From Cloacibacterium caeni (lineage in GTDB: Bacteria; Bacteroidota; Bacteroidia; Flavobacteriales; Weeksellaceae): a stretch of DNA of 64,000 nt. The translations under genes and the position numbers were made by a program. The stretch covers positions 1,178,001-1,242,000 of the forward strand of contig NZ_OU015319.1 in NCBI RefSeq assembly GCF_907163125.1, given 5' to 3'. The first letter of the stretch is position 1. Each line of letters opens with the position of its first letter. This document shows, piece by piece, positions 1 to 7,489 of the stretch. Below the pieces are notes generated by a model. The model saw only the letters and a list, made by a program, of their open reading frames with translations. It had not been told where the DNA came from and did not search any database.

Positions 1-374
1 ATGGAACTTCTTTAACTGATTTAAAAACCAAGCTCACTACACTAAGCCAAACGTATAACAAAAAAATCATTTTGGCAGAAACCTCTTATCCTTTTACACT
101 AAGTTGGAATGATTGGACCAATAATGTGGTGGGACAAAGCAATCAATTGGTTGCAGGTTATGACGCTACTGCTTCTGGTCAAAAAAATTATATTCTCGCC
201 ATCAAATCATTGGTAAAATCAGTTCCGAATGGTTCTGGATTCTGTTATTGGGGAGGAGAATGGGTTGCCTTCAAAGGAAATCAAGCAACTAACGGCTCTA
301 CTTGGGAAAATCAAGCACTTTGGGATTTCAATAATAACGCTTTAGAAGCAATTCAAGCATTTAATAAAGATTAA
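1..374 (+). CDS. GH53 endo-beta-1,4-galactanase, C-terminal fragment
   Basis: Only the last ~124 codons are in the window; the frame is open from base 3 and its true start lies upstream. The product matches the end of glycoside hydrolase family 53 (arabinogalactan endo-1,4-beta-galactanase), which cuts beta-1,4-galactan side chains of pectin. Visible family marks are the strand carrying the catalytic nucleophile glutamate (ILAETSYPF), the aromatic GFCYWGGEWVAF segment and the closing WENQALWDFNNNALEA. In this clan-A TIM barrel such a segment forms strands 7-8. The signal peptide and acid/base glutamate would be upstream and cannot be checked. The TTG at 72 would be a false internal start because coding continues 5' of it. 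It converges on the next gene, the two ending within 4 bases of each other. Confidence 0.85.
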   Translation, partial: GTSLTDLKTKLTTLSQTYNKKIILAETSYPFTLSWNDWTNNVVGQSNQLVAGYDATASGQKNYILAIKSLVKSVPNGSGFCYWGGEWVAFKGNQATNGSTWENQALWDFNNNALEAIQAFNKD

Positions 375-1264
375 AACCTTTCAAAAATGCCATTGATCAA
401 CATGAAAATTACGCCAACAAAAACCCAAATTCTAAAGAAATTGATTACCCAAAATAATTTAGATTTTTGATAAGTAAGAATAGGAAAACTCATCATTACG
501 AAAAAAAGAATACTTAAAGAAAAGTAACCTAACATATAATTGGTTCTCGGGATGAAGAAAAGCAACAGAATAGATACCAAAACATTTGCAAAAATCACAA
601 ACCCGATGACAATATAACTTACTTTTTTTCCAAAAACATTGGCAATTGTATTATAGCCAAAAACTCTATCTACATTTCTTGTCAAAACATCTTTAATCAA
701 GTCTATCGTCAACATAATTAAAAATAAAAACGCTGCCATTAAAAATAATTTATACGAAAAATGCTTATAGTAAACTAATAATCCAAAAAAGGGATAGAGT
801 GTTAAACTCACAAAAGTGAGATTATTAATAATGAGCATTTTGCTCAATTTATGACTGTAAAACCAAATGATAAATTGATAAATCAAGAAAAAAATAAGAA
901 TTCTCCAAGAAAGAACCGCAGAAATCCCCAATGAAAAAACATTGAGAATAACATAACTGTACAGAAAATATTTTTCCTTTAAAAAACTTTGTAATCTGCT
1001 TCTAAATGGCTTTTCTACTTCATCTTTCTCCTTGTCATAAAAACGATTGATAATTCCGCCTGCTGCAATACTCAGCATCGCACAGAGAATAATTCCGTGA
1101 ACTTTATAATCGAAAACAAATTTTCTGAGACTTTCTTCTTGGTTAAAAAGAAAAAAGGTAGAAACATACAACGTAAATGTAAACAATGCCAATACGAAAA
1201 TCCTTGCTCCTAAAAGCAAACTCATCAATTGAGATAAACGATGAAGAATGGGATTGTTACTCAT
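371..1264 (-). CDS. UbiA-family prenyltransferase
   Basis: A 297-residue integral membrane protein with about eight to nine hydrophobic segments. Two aspartate-rich loops characteristic of UbiA prenyltransferases are present: NRFYDKEKD near residue 73 and DLIKDVLTRNVDR near residue 190. These bind Mg-diphosphate of a polyprenyl donor; the family prenylates aromatic rings, haem or glycerol phosphate in the membrane. The acceptor cannot be read from sequence. Position next to mevalonate kinase (same strand, 64-bp gap) agrees with an isoprenoid role; flavobacterial homologues are often named geranylgeranylglycerol-phosphate geranylgeranyltransferase by similarity only. The first aspartate motif is a variant of the usual NDxxD (N..D..D). 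The ATG at 1264 is preceded by a 7-bp-period repeat tract. Confidence 0.8.
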   Translation of the reverse strand: MSNNPILHRLSQLMSLLLGARIFVLALFTFTLYVSTFFLFNQEESLRKFVFDYKVHGIILCAMLSIAAGGIINRFYDKEKDEVEKPFRSRLQSFLKEKYFLYSYVILNVFSLGISAVLSWRILIFFLIYQFIIWFYSHKLSKMLIINNLTFVSLTLYPFFGLLVYYKHFSYKLFLMAAFLFLIMLTIDLIKDVLTRNVDRVFGYNTIANVFGKKVSYIVIGFVIFANVLVSILLLFFIPRTNYMLGYFSLSILFFVMMSFPILTYQKSKLFWVINFFRIWVFVGVIFMLINGIFERF

Positions 1265-1266
1265 TA

Positions 1267-1294
1267 GATTTGAGATTTTAGATTTCAGAGAAAA
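1267..1294. repeat. Heptamer-period degenerate repeat, tract 1
   Basis: Four 7-bp units in register: GATTTGA, GATTTTA, GATTTCA, GAGAAAA. It fills the gap directly upstream of the UbiA-family start codon. It is one of eight tracts in this window with the same 7-bp period (others near 17951, 19691, 37426, 41290, 43711, 56030, 62862). Confidence 0.7.
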
Positions 1295-1327
1295 AAATTG
1301 AAAATTTCAGACTTCTTTATAAAAATC

Positions 1328-2254
1328 TTAAAATCTATAAATCACTTCTTTGTTGAAGCCTTCTAGCATTTTGTCTGCTTTTTCGTAATCTTTGGCAAAA
1401 CCAAGAATATAACCACCGCCTCCACTTCCGCAGAGTTTTAAGTAATAAGCATTGGTATCAAGACCTTTTTTCCAAGCATTGTAAAGATTGGTAGGAATCA
1501 TCGGTTTGAAATGAACATAAGCCCATTTAGAAAGGTCTTTCAAATGTTTGAAAAACGGCTTCATTTCTTTGTTCAGGAAAGTATCAATACAAGCATTATT
1601 GTACTTAATGAATTCTTCTTTCAAAGTTTTTCTGAAACCTTCATTTTTTAATTTTTCAAAAAATATTTGAACCATCGGTCCAGTTTCACCTACAGAACCA
1701 GAATCTATCAAGAAAATCGCACCTTTTCCAGCTTCTTCTTTTGGAATAGAAACTTTGTCTACACTTTCTTTGTTTTCAATGAGAATCGGAAGGTTCATGT
1801 AACAAATCAAAGGGTCAATTCCAGAAGATTTACCATGAAAATAAGACTCTAATTCTCCGAAAACTCTTTTCAAATCTTTTAATTGATTTTTAGAAATTTC
1901 TTCCGGATTATATTTAATGAAAGAATATTTTTCGAAAATAGCTGCTACCAAAGCTCCAGAACTTCCTACTCCATAACCTTGCGGAATATTAGAATCAAAA
2001 AATAATCCTTTTTCTATATCTTTTTTGAAGGCTTCTACATTAATTTTAAAAGCTTCAGGAAGATTTAATTCAGATAAATATTGAGCGTATTTAGATAGAG
2101 ATTCGTTTGATTTTTTCTCGAAATCAGATTGATTTTCAGAAAATTTAAGAGTGCCTTTGTAGAAACTGTACGGCAAGGTTAATCCTTGAGAATCTTCTAT
2201 GATTCCGTACTCTCCGAAAAGCAATATTTTAGCGTAAAATAACGGGTTCGTCAT
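1328..2254 (-). CDS. Mevalonate kinase (GHMP kinase family)
   Basis: A 308-residue GHMP-superfamily kinase. N-terminal FYAKILLFGEYGII matches the substrate-binding strand of mevalonate kinases (KxxxxGEH-type, here GEYG), the phosphate-binding loop is PQGYGVGSSGA near residues 91-101, and motif 3 is the glycine-rich KLCGSGGGGYILG near residue 275. HGKSSGIDP carries the usual catalytic aspartate region. The enzyme phosphorylates mevalonate at the 5-hydroxyl in the cytosolic mevalonate route to isopentenyl diphosphate, used by Weeksellaceae instead of the MEP route. Phosphomevalonate kinase is an alternative within the superfamily, but motif arrangement and the UbiA neighbour favour mevalonate kinase. 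A Bacteroidota promoter (TATCTTTG) lies 25 bp upstream, and an IS element is inserted just upstream of it. Confidence 0.82.
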   Translation of the reverse strand: MTNPLFYAKILLFGEYGIIEDSQGLTLPYSFYKGTLKFSENQSDFEKKSNESLSKYAQYLSELNLPEAFKINVEAFKKDIEKGLFFDSNIPQGYGVGSSGALVAAIFEKYSFIKYNPEEISKNQLKDLKRVFGELESYFHGKSSGIDPLICYMNLPILIENKESVDKVSIPKEEAGKGAIFLIDSGSVGETGPMVQIFFEKLKNEGFRKTLKEEFIKYNNACIDTFLNKEMKPFFKHLKDLSKWAYVHFKPMIPTNLYNAWKKGLDTNAYYLKLCGSGGGGYILGFAKDYEKADKMLEGFNKEVIYRF

Positions 2255-2278
2255 TAATCTATTCTATGTTTGGTAATG

Positions 2279-2310
2279 CAAAGATAATAAAAAATCTTTT
2301 TCTATGTAAA
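2279..2310 (-). promoter_or_regulatory. Promoter of mevalonate kinase
   Basis: On the minus strand, TATCTTTG (complement of 2279-2286) fits the Bacteroidota -7 consensus TAnnTTTG exactly. A TTTA (2307-2310) lies 20 bp upstream at the -33 position. The predicted leader is about 20 nt. The ISL3-type element begins 49 bp beyond the -33 box, so the promoter is intact. Confidence 0.6.
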
Positions 2311-2408
2311 GATACTGATTATCAACAAATTTCAGGCCAAATTTTCCGAAAAAATTTAGGATCAGTAACAAAAGTTGGGTAGAATGATTAAATTTCTATC
2401 TTTACATC

Positions 2409-2762
2409 ATGTTCAACGATCACGAATTATTGAAGTTTTTACTTCCTGAATACTTAATCGAATACTTTAATATTGTAAAATTTGAAGAGATTGATGGCTT
2501 GCTTCATCTCTATTTTGAAGAGAAAAATACAATTCCAAAAGAATTTTCAACGATACAACTTCAATCCAAAGGCTTTCACGAAGTGATTATCGTAGATGAC
2601 TTTCCGCTTCGAGGAAAAGCCGTTAAACTTCACATCAAACGAAGAAGATGGACGGATACAAAATCAGGAAAAATCACACAAAGAGATTGGATGCTTATTG
2701 CCAAAGGAACTCGAATGACACAGGATTTTGCTGAGTTCTTAAAAAAAATCAGCAGATACTAA
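2409..2762 (+). CDS. ISAon1-type transposase, N-terminal frame
   Basis: A 117-residue protein similar to the N-terminal region of ISAon1-type (ISL3 family) transposases. It is probably the DNA-binding part, with a basic stretch (LHIKRRRWTD) typical of the region that precedes the DDE domain. The frame ends at 2762, but the second frame is open from 2743, so the two overlap across an eight-A run (2741-2748). A +1 slip or loss of one A there would fuse them into about 441 residues. The start has TATCTTTA-N4-ATG, a near match to the -7 box only four bases before the ATG, suggesting a very short or absent leader. Confidence 0.85.
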   Translation: MFNDHELLKFLLPEYLIEYFNIVKFEEIDGLLHLYFEEKNTIPKEFSTIQLQSKGFHEVIIVDDFPLRGKAVKLHIKRRRWTDTKSGKITQRDWMLIAKGTRMTQDFAEFLKKISRY

Positions 2763-2790
2763 AGCTCTTCCCCTAGAAACCATCGGAGAA

Positions 2791-3735
2791 ATGTATGGTA
2801 TTAATGGAAAAAAATTCCGTAGGCAGTATAAAAAATCACTGAGTGAGTTTAAAGACTGGAATCAAAGGTCTCACGCAGAAGATTGGATTATTTTTCCCGA
2901 AAACTGTTCTGAAAGCTTATCAATAGACGAAGTTGCTTTGTCTGAAGGAGAACTTTACACCGTACTCACTTCCAAAATAGCAAGAGGTAAAAAAGGGAGT
3001 ATTGTTGCCATCATTAAAGGAACAAAAAGTGAAGAAGTAATCGATAGGCTTTTAAAAATCAATAGAAAAATAAGATTAAATGTAAAAGAGCTGACTTTGG
3101 ATATGGCAGGTTCTATGAAACTCATTGCCAAACGATGTTTTCCTAGTGCAATACAAGTTGTCGACCGCTTCCATGTGCAAAAATTAGCCACAGAAGCCGT
3201 TCAGGAGATTAGGATAAAATACCGATGGGAAGCGATTGATACGGAAAATGAAATTCTAAAACAAGCCAAAGCCAAGAGAATAAAACCAGAAATCCAAGTT
3301 TTTAGCAATGGCGACTCTAGAAAGCAACTCTTGGCAAGAAGCCGATATTTACTCTATAAAAGCCATGATAAATGGACAAAAAACCAAGCTGAGAGAGCTG
3401 AAATTCTGTTTAGTGAATATCCCAATTTGGAAAAAGCCTACAACTTGTCTGGCAAATTGAGAAGGATTTATAATCAGAATACTCTAAAATCTGTAGCAAT
3501 GCTCAAACTTGCACATTGGTTTAACGAAGTGGAAGAATCGGGATTTAAATCATTTTCTATCCTAAAAAATACAATTACCAACCATTATAATGATACTCTC
3601 AACTATTTTGAAAAGAGAAGTACCAATGCTTCTGCGGAAAGTTTCAATGCAAAAATCAAAAACTTCAGAATACAACTTCGTGGAGTGAAAGACAAAGCTT
3701 TTTTTCTATTCAGATTATCCAAACTTTTTGCCTAG
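2791..3735 (+). CDS. ISAon1-type transposase, DDE catalytic frame
   Basis: The 314-residue product (from ATG 2791) carries the DDE catalytic domain of ISL3-family transposases. The first aspartate is in LSIDEVAL, the second in VVDRFHVQKLA, and the glutamate in SAESFNAKIKNFR. All three are present, so the element is probably active. The frame is open back to 2743 without a stop and joins the upstream frame at the A8 run, so the natural product is likely a fusion rather than an independent protein. Other genomes also carry the N-terminal part as a separate annotated protein, which fits programmed slippage rather than decay. Confidence 0.88.
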   Translation: MYGINGKKFRRQYKKSLSEFKDWNQRSHAEDWIIFPENCSESLSIDEVALSEGELYTVLTSKIARGKKGSIVAIIKGTKSEEVIDRLLKINRKIRLNVKELTLDMAGSMKLIAKRCFPSAIQVVDRFHVQKLATEAVQEIRIKYRWEAIDTENEILKQAKAKRIKPEIQVFSNGDSRKQLLARSRYLLYKSHDKWTKNQAERAEILFSEYPNLEKAYNLSGKLRRIYNQNTLKSVAMLKLAHWFNEVEESGFKSFSILKNTITNHYNDTLNYFEKRSTNASAESFNAKIKNFRIQLRGVKDKAFFLFRLSKLFA

Positions 3736-3792
3736 TCCCCAACTTTTGTTACTGATCCAAAATTTAATTGAAAACTCATTATAAAAAACATT

Positions 3793-3857
3793 GCGTTCCT
3801 ACTGAACGCTAAAAATTTGTAATAAACTTTTTACACACATTTCGTTCCTATGGAACG
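3793..3857. repeat. Pair of short hairpins, CCTAnGG type
   Basis: Two inverted repeats separated by AT-rich sequence: GCGTTC-ctact-GAACGC (3793-3809) and CGTTCC-tat-GGAACG (3843-3857). They lie just downstream of the rsgA stop codon and may act as its terminator. Similar hairpins with a CCTA(A/T/C)GG centre occur at 43620 and 43677. Confidence 0.55.
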
Positions 3858-3870
3858 GTAACATCAAATT

Positions 3871-4797
3871 TTACAATTGGTTTTGTTCCTCCGCTTCTTC
3901 CATTAATTTTAGATACGTTATATATCTGCTTTCTAGAATTTCACCAGTTTCTAAAGACTCTAAAACAGCACATTTTGGTTCATTAATGTGTTTGCAATTA
4001 TGAAATTTACACTCTCTTCCTTTCTCAAAAATTTCAGGAAAATAATGTTGAATTTCTTCTTTTTCTACGTCTATCATTGCAAACTCACGAACTCCAGGTG
4101 TGTCTATTACTGCACCTCCAAAATGCCAAAAATGCATTTGAGCAAATGTAGTGGTGTGCTTTCCTTTATTATGCGTTTCAGAAATTTCGTTGGTTTTCAA
4201 ATTCAAATCAGGTTGAAGTGCATTTGCCAAAGTAGATTTTCCAGCTCCAGAATGACCAAAGAAAACGCAAGTTTTATCTTTTAAAATTTCTTGAAGTTTA
4301 TCTAAATTCAGTTTTTCAGCAGAAGAAACTTGCAACGTTTGATAACCCAAATTTTCGTACATGGCTTGCAATTCTTCAACCAATTCTACTTCTTCGAAAT
4401 TCAATAAATCTATTTTGTTAAAAAGAATGAGAACGGGAATATTATACGCTTCGCAACACGCTAAAAATCGGTCTAAAAATCCTAAAGACGTTTCTGGAGA
4501 TTGCAAGGTAAAAATAATACACGCCAAATCTAAATTACTCGCAATAATGTGCGCTTCTTTAGATAAATTCACGGATTTTCTGATGAGATAATTTTTTCGA
4601 GGTTCTATTTTGGTAATCCACGCAATATCATCTTGCTCCAGTTGAAATTCTACAAAATCACCAACAGCCAAAGGATTGGTGAGTCTGGTTTTTAAGAGTT
4701 TAAATTTCCCACGAATTCTCGCCTCGAAAACTTGCCTAGTTTCCAAATCTAAAACTTGATACCAACTTCCTGTAGATTTTGTGATGAGTCCTTTCAA
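3871..4797 (-). CDS. rsgA: Ribosome small-subunit-dependent GTPase A
   Basis: A 308-residue circularly permuted GTPase that helps late 30S subunit maturation. An N-terminal OB-fold (about 1-70) precedes the permuted G domain. The motifs appear in the order G4 (NKIDLL, ~126), G1 (GHSGAGKSTL, ~180), G3 (DTPGVREF, ~232), as expected for the YjeQ/RsgA family. A C-terminal zinc-binding motif with Cys/His (CKFHNCKHINEPKC, ~263-276) is complete. Length is normal. The gene stands alone between two unrelated insertion sequences, ISL3-type downstream and IS3-type upstream. The IS3 insertion lies ~57 bp before the start codon, so its promoter may be altered or supplied by the element. Confidence 0.95.
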   Translation of the reverse strand: MKGLITKSTGSWYQVLDLETRQVFEARIRGKFKLLKTRLTNPLAVGDFVEFQLEQDDIAWITKIEPRKNYLIRKSVNLSKEAHIIASNLDLACIIFTLQSPETSLGFLDRFLACCEAYNIPVLILFNKIDLLNFEEVELVEELQAMYENLGYQTLQVSSAEKLNLDKLQEILKDKTCVFFGHSGAGKSTLANALQPDLNLKTNEISETHNKGKHTTTFAQMHFWHFGGAVIDTPGVREFAMIDVEKEEIQHYFPEIFEKGRECKFHNCKHINEPKCAVLESLETGEILESRYITYLKLMEEAEEQNQL

Positions 4798-4897
4798 AAC
4801 GAATTTCTTTTGTGCAATTTACGAAATCTTCTCACAATAAAAAAACACGCTTTTGGACTGCCCCCAAAAAGTTAGACACTTTTTAGGGGCATTTTTT

Positions 4898-5422
4898 ATG
4901 GGGAAAAGTAAATATTCAGTAGACTTTAAATTAAAAGCTATAAAGAGATATCACAAAGGGGATATTGGAACAGACGATTTAGGAAAACGCATTGGAGTTT
5001 GTGGTTCCTTGGTTCGTAAATGGATAAAATTTTATGAACTTTATGGAGTTTCAGGACTTGTTCGGCTTTCCAATACGCATTACACAAAAGATTTTAAATT
5101 AAAGATTTTATCAGTAATTGAGAAAGAGAATTTAAGTTTAAAAGAAGCGTCGAGAAGGTTTAATATTCCTGCGGAGTCCAGTATTCTTAGTTGGCAGCGT
5201 AATTACAAAAAAAATGGTATTTTAGGTTTAGAAAACAGACCCAGAGGAAGACCTAAAACCATGAGTAATTACAAGCGAAAAAAAAAGAAAACAGGCAAAC
5301 CCTTAACAAGGGAGGAAGAACTGTTGGAGAGGATTTATTATTTAGAAGCCGAGAACGCCATTTTAAAAAAGTTAGACGCCTTAATTCAGGAAAGGAAAAA
5401 TCCAAAGCCATCGAAGAGTTAA
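4898..5422 (+). CDS. IS3-family transposase OrfA
   Basis: A 174-residue protein starting at the ATG at 4898 (MGKSKYS). The frame is open further upstream to 4853, but that part lies in the left inverted repeat. It has two helix-turn-helix units (about residues 5-50 and 60-115), a basic linker (KRKKKK) and a C-terminal leucine-zipper-like helix (LLERIYYLEAENAILKK), the layout of IS150-type OrfA. The slippery heptamer A AAA AAG is at 5365-5371. A -1 shift there continues into OrfB and would make a 451-residue OrfAB transposase, while normal reading ends at 5422 and gives the regulatory OrfA. Confidence 0.9.
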   Translation: MGKSKYSVDFKLKAIKRYHKGDIGTDDLGKRIGVCGSLVRKWIKFYELYGVSGLVRLSNTHYTKDFKLKILSVIEKENLSLKEASRRFNIPAESSILSWQRNYKKNGILGLENRPRGRPKTMSNYKRKKKKTGKPLTREEELLERIYYLEAENAILKKLDALIQERKNPKPSKS

Positions 5423-5463
5423 GGCAGGACTTTGATTTAGCAGTACTGCTGCATTGTACATCG

Positions 5464-6252
5464 ATGGCAAGAAGCAGTTTTTATTACTATCAAAAACGCT
5501 TTCAAATGAAAGATAAATATGCGGAAATAAAAGAAATGATTAAGCAGATTTATCATCGTCATAAAGGAAGGTTGGGCTATAGAAGAATTACTTTGCTTTT
5601 GAAAGAAAAAGGAATTTTGATTAATCACAAAACTGTTTTACGACTTATGAAAATATTAGGTTTAAAGAGTATTATCCGAGTGAAGAAATATAAATCTTAC
5701 AAGGGAGAGCAAGGGAAAATTGCGCCCAATGTTCTACAGAGGAATTTCAAATCGGACACTCCTAATCAGAAATGGGCAACCGATGTTACAGAGTTTAATG
5801 TATCGGGTAATAAACTTTACCTATCTCCAATCATCGATTTATTTAATGGTGAAATTGTCAGTTTTGACTTATCTGAAAGACCTGTGTTTAGCCAAATCAT
5901 CAGAATGCTAAAGAAATCATTCAGAAAAGTAAAATCTACACAAAACATCATTCTACATTCTGATCAAGGTTGGCAATATCAAATGAAACATTACCAAAAC
6001 TTGTTAAAAGAAAAAGGTATTATTCAAAGTATGTCCCGAAAAGGAAACTGTTTGGACAATGCGGTGATAGAAAACTTTTTTGGAACGATAAAATCAGAAA
6101 TGTTTTATACCAGAAAGTTTGGTTCCATTCAGGAACTTAAGAAGGAAATAGTGAAGTACATTCACTATTACAACAATGATAGAATAAGACTCAATCTCAA
6201 AGGAAAGAGTCCGGTACAGTACCGAACTCTTTCCTTTGAAAATATTGTTTAA
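5464..6252 (+). CDS. IS3-family transposase OrfB (integrase core)
   Basis: A 262-residue rve-type DDE integrase domain. Catalytic residues are visible: the first D in WATDVTEF, the second D in LHSDQGWQYQ, and E in NAVIENFFGTIKSE, with the downstream K/R. The N-terminal YRRIT-type HTH_21 segment (RLGYRRITLLLKEKG) is present. The frame extends upstream to the slippery site at 5365-5371, so the natural N-terminus is in OrfA. The ATG at 5464 is only the first in-frame methionine. No stops or missing residues, so it is likely functional. Confidence 0.92.
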   Translation: MARSSFYYYQKRFQMKDKYAEIKEMIKQIYHRHKGRLGYRRITLLLKEKGILINHKTVLRLMKILGLKSIIRVKKYKSYKGEQGKIAPNVLQRNFKSDTPNQKWATDVTEFNVSGNKLYLSPIIDLFNGEIVSFDLSERPVFSQIIRMLKKSFRKVKSTQNIILHSDQGWQYQMKHYQNLLKEKGIIQSMSRKGNCLDNAVIENFFGTIKSEMFYTRKFGSIQELKKEIVKYIHYYNNDRIRLNLKGKSPVQYRTLSFENIV

Positions 6253-6299
6253 TTTTGTCTAAACTTTTGGGTGCAGTCTATTTTCAGCGTGTTTTCTTG

Positions 6300-7379
6300 T
6301 TATTTATCAATCATGATATTGTTTTGAACTTCAATGGATTCTTCGTGAATCGCCTTGAAAACTTTTTCTATAAAATCTTTGCCCATTCCAGATTCTTCGG
6401 CTCTTGCAGAGGCATATTCTGCAATCACTTTCCAACGGTCTGGCTGGAAGATTGCGATATTATTCTCTTTCTTCAACGCTCCAATTTTTTCAGAAATTTT
6501 CATTCTGTTTGATAATAATTCTATTAATTGGAAGTCAATATCAGAAATTAAAGCTCTGTGTTTGCCCATTTCTTCATCAAATCCAGAAATATCTGAGTTT
6601 CTAATTTGTAGATTTCCTAACATTTCAGCCAAAACTTCTGGCGTAATTTGTTGAGCTGCATCACTCCAAGCTGCATCTGGATTGCAGTGAGATTCTATCA
6701 TCGCTCCTTCGTAACCTACGTTAAATGCTTCCTGAGTAACATCCGAAAGCAAATCTCTTCTACCACAAATGTGAGAAGGGTCTACAAACATTGGAATATT
6801 CGGATATTGGTGTTTAAAATCTAATGCGATTTGCCAATTGGGTAAATTTCTATATTTTGTTTTTTGATAAGATGAAAATCCTCTGTGAATAACGCCTAAG
6901 TTTTTCACATCTTGACCTAAAAGTCTTTCTAAAGCACCAATCCAAAGTGCTAAATCTGGATTTACCGGATTTTTCACCAAAACAGGTTTATTGGTTCCCT
7001 TTAATGCCACAGCAATTTCTTGAACGGTAAATGGATTTACGGTAGAACGCGCTCCAATCCAAAGAATATCTACATCTGCTTCTAGAGCTGCATAAACGTG
7101 ATGTGCATTGGCAACTTCGGTTGCTGTTTTAAAACCAAACTCGTCTTTTACTTTTTTTAGCCAATTAAGACCGATAACTCCTACTCCTTCGAAACCATTT
7201 GGTTTGGTTCTTGGCTTCCAAATTCCTGCTCTAAAAACGGGAACTTCTGCACCACTTTCTTTCAATCTTTGTGCAGTTTCCATCATTTGTGCTTCTGATT
7301 CTGCGCTACAAGGTCCTGCTATAATTAATGGTTTCGAGAACTCATTAATCCAATCGTTTTGTAAATCTTTTAAATTCAT
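6300..7379 (-). CDS. Bifunctional DAHP synthase / chorismate mutase type II
   Basis: A 359-residue fusion. The N-terminal ~265 residues are a type I-beta (KDPG-like) 3-deoxy-7-phosphoheptulonate synthase (IIAGPCSAESE at residue 20, PVFRAGIWKPRT ~50, GVIHRGFSSY ~160, PMFVDPSHICGRR ~195). The C-terminal ~90 residues are an AroQ-type chorismate mutase helix bundle (HRALISDIDFQLIELLSNRM). It joins the first step of the shikimate route to the chorismate-to-prephenate step, and in related enzymes the mutase domain confers feedback control by prephenate. This fusion is characteristic of Bacteroidota. The gene has its own upstream hairpin boundary, and its downstream terminator has been disrupted by the IS3 element, so read-through antisense into the IS is expected. 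Confidence 0.93.
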   Translation of the reverse strand: MNLKDLQNDWINEFSKPLIIAGPCSAESEAQMMETAQRLKESGAEVPVFRAGIWKPRTKPNGFEGVGVIGLNWLKKVKDEFGFKTATEVANAHHVYAALEADVDILWIGARSTVNPFTVQEIAVALKGTNKPVLVKNPVNPDLALWIGALERLLGQDVKNLGVIHRGFSSYQKTKYRNLPNWQIALDFKHQYPNIPMFVDPSHICGRRDLLSDVTQEAFNVGYEGAMIESHCNPDAAWSDAAQQITPEVLAEMLGNLQIRNSDISGFDEEMGKHRALISDIDFQLIELLSNRMKISEKIGALKKENNIAIFQPDRWKVIAEYASARAEESGMGKDFIEKVFKAIHEESIEVQNNIMIDK

Positions 7380-7412
7380 ACTTCGTGATTCTTACAACTT
7401 TTATAAAATACA

Positions 7413-7433
7413 GAACACGCAAAAAGCGTGTTC
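7413..7433 (-). terminator. Hairpin downstream of the ClC gene
   Basis: Perfect 8-bp inverted repeat GAACACGC-aaaaa-GCGTGTTC in the gap between the ClC gene and the DAHP synthase start. The stem resembles the split terminator on the other side of the DAHP synthase gene (both contain ACACGC/GCGTGT). On the minus strand the following tract is only moderately T-rich, so termination strength is uncertain. Confidence 0.55.
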
Positions 7434-7489
7434 AATTATGTTCTTTTTTGAAATATTTTTCAAATATAGAAAATTACGACTATTTGTTT

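Larger units (their letters stand above)
2359..3758 (+). mobile_element. ISL3-family insertion sequence (ISAon1-like), complete
   Basis: A 1400-bp element bounded by perfect 21-bp inverted repeats, left 2359-2379 beginning GGATCAGTAACAAAAG, right 3738-3758 ending CTTTTGTTACTGATCC. An 8-bp direct repeat AAAATTTA flanks it on both sides (2351-2358 and 3759-3766), the target-duplication size typical of ISL3. It carries two consecutive reading frames that together make one transposase. Perfect ends and intact duplication argue for a recent insertion. The target is the intergenic DNA between rsgA and mevalonate kinase. Confidence 0.93.
4854..6280 (+). mobile_element. IS3-family insertion sequence (IS150-like), complete
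   Basis: About 1427 bp with imperfect inverted repeats of roughly 25 bp. The left end reads TGGACTGCCCCCAAAAAG, and the complement of the right end reads TAGACTGCACCCAAAAG. Three bases TTT flank both sides, compatible with the 3-4 bp duplications of IS3. It carries orfA and orfB in the -1 frame relationship with a canonical A AAA AAG slippery heptamer. Both frames look intact. It inserted into the loop of a terminator hairpin. Confidence 0.9.
4842..6295 (-). terminator. Intrinsic terminator split by the IS3 insertion
   Basis: Left of the IS3-type element lies AAAACACGCT (4842-4851), right of it AGCGTGTTTT (6286-6295). Removing the element and one copy of the TTT target duplication joins them into a perfect 10-bp stem with a 4-base loop, followed on the minus strand by a T-run. 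This was the terminator of the DAHP synthase gene, whose stop codon is 4 bases away. The two halves are now 1.43 kb apart. Confidence 0.75.

Noticed and set aside
4853-4897. Longer IS3 OrfA beginning at 4853
   Set aside because: The extra codons are the left inverted repeat; ATG at 4898 gives the standard OrfA N-terminus.
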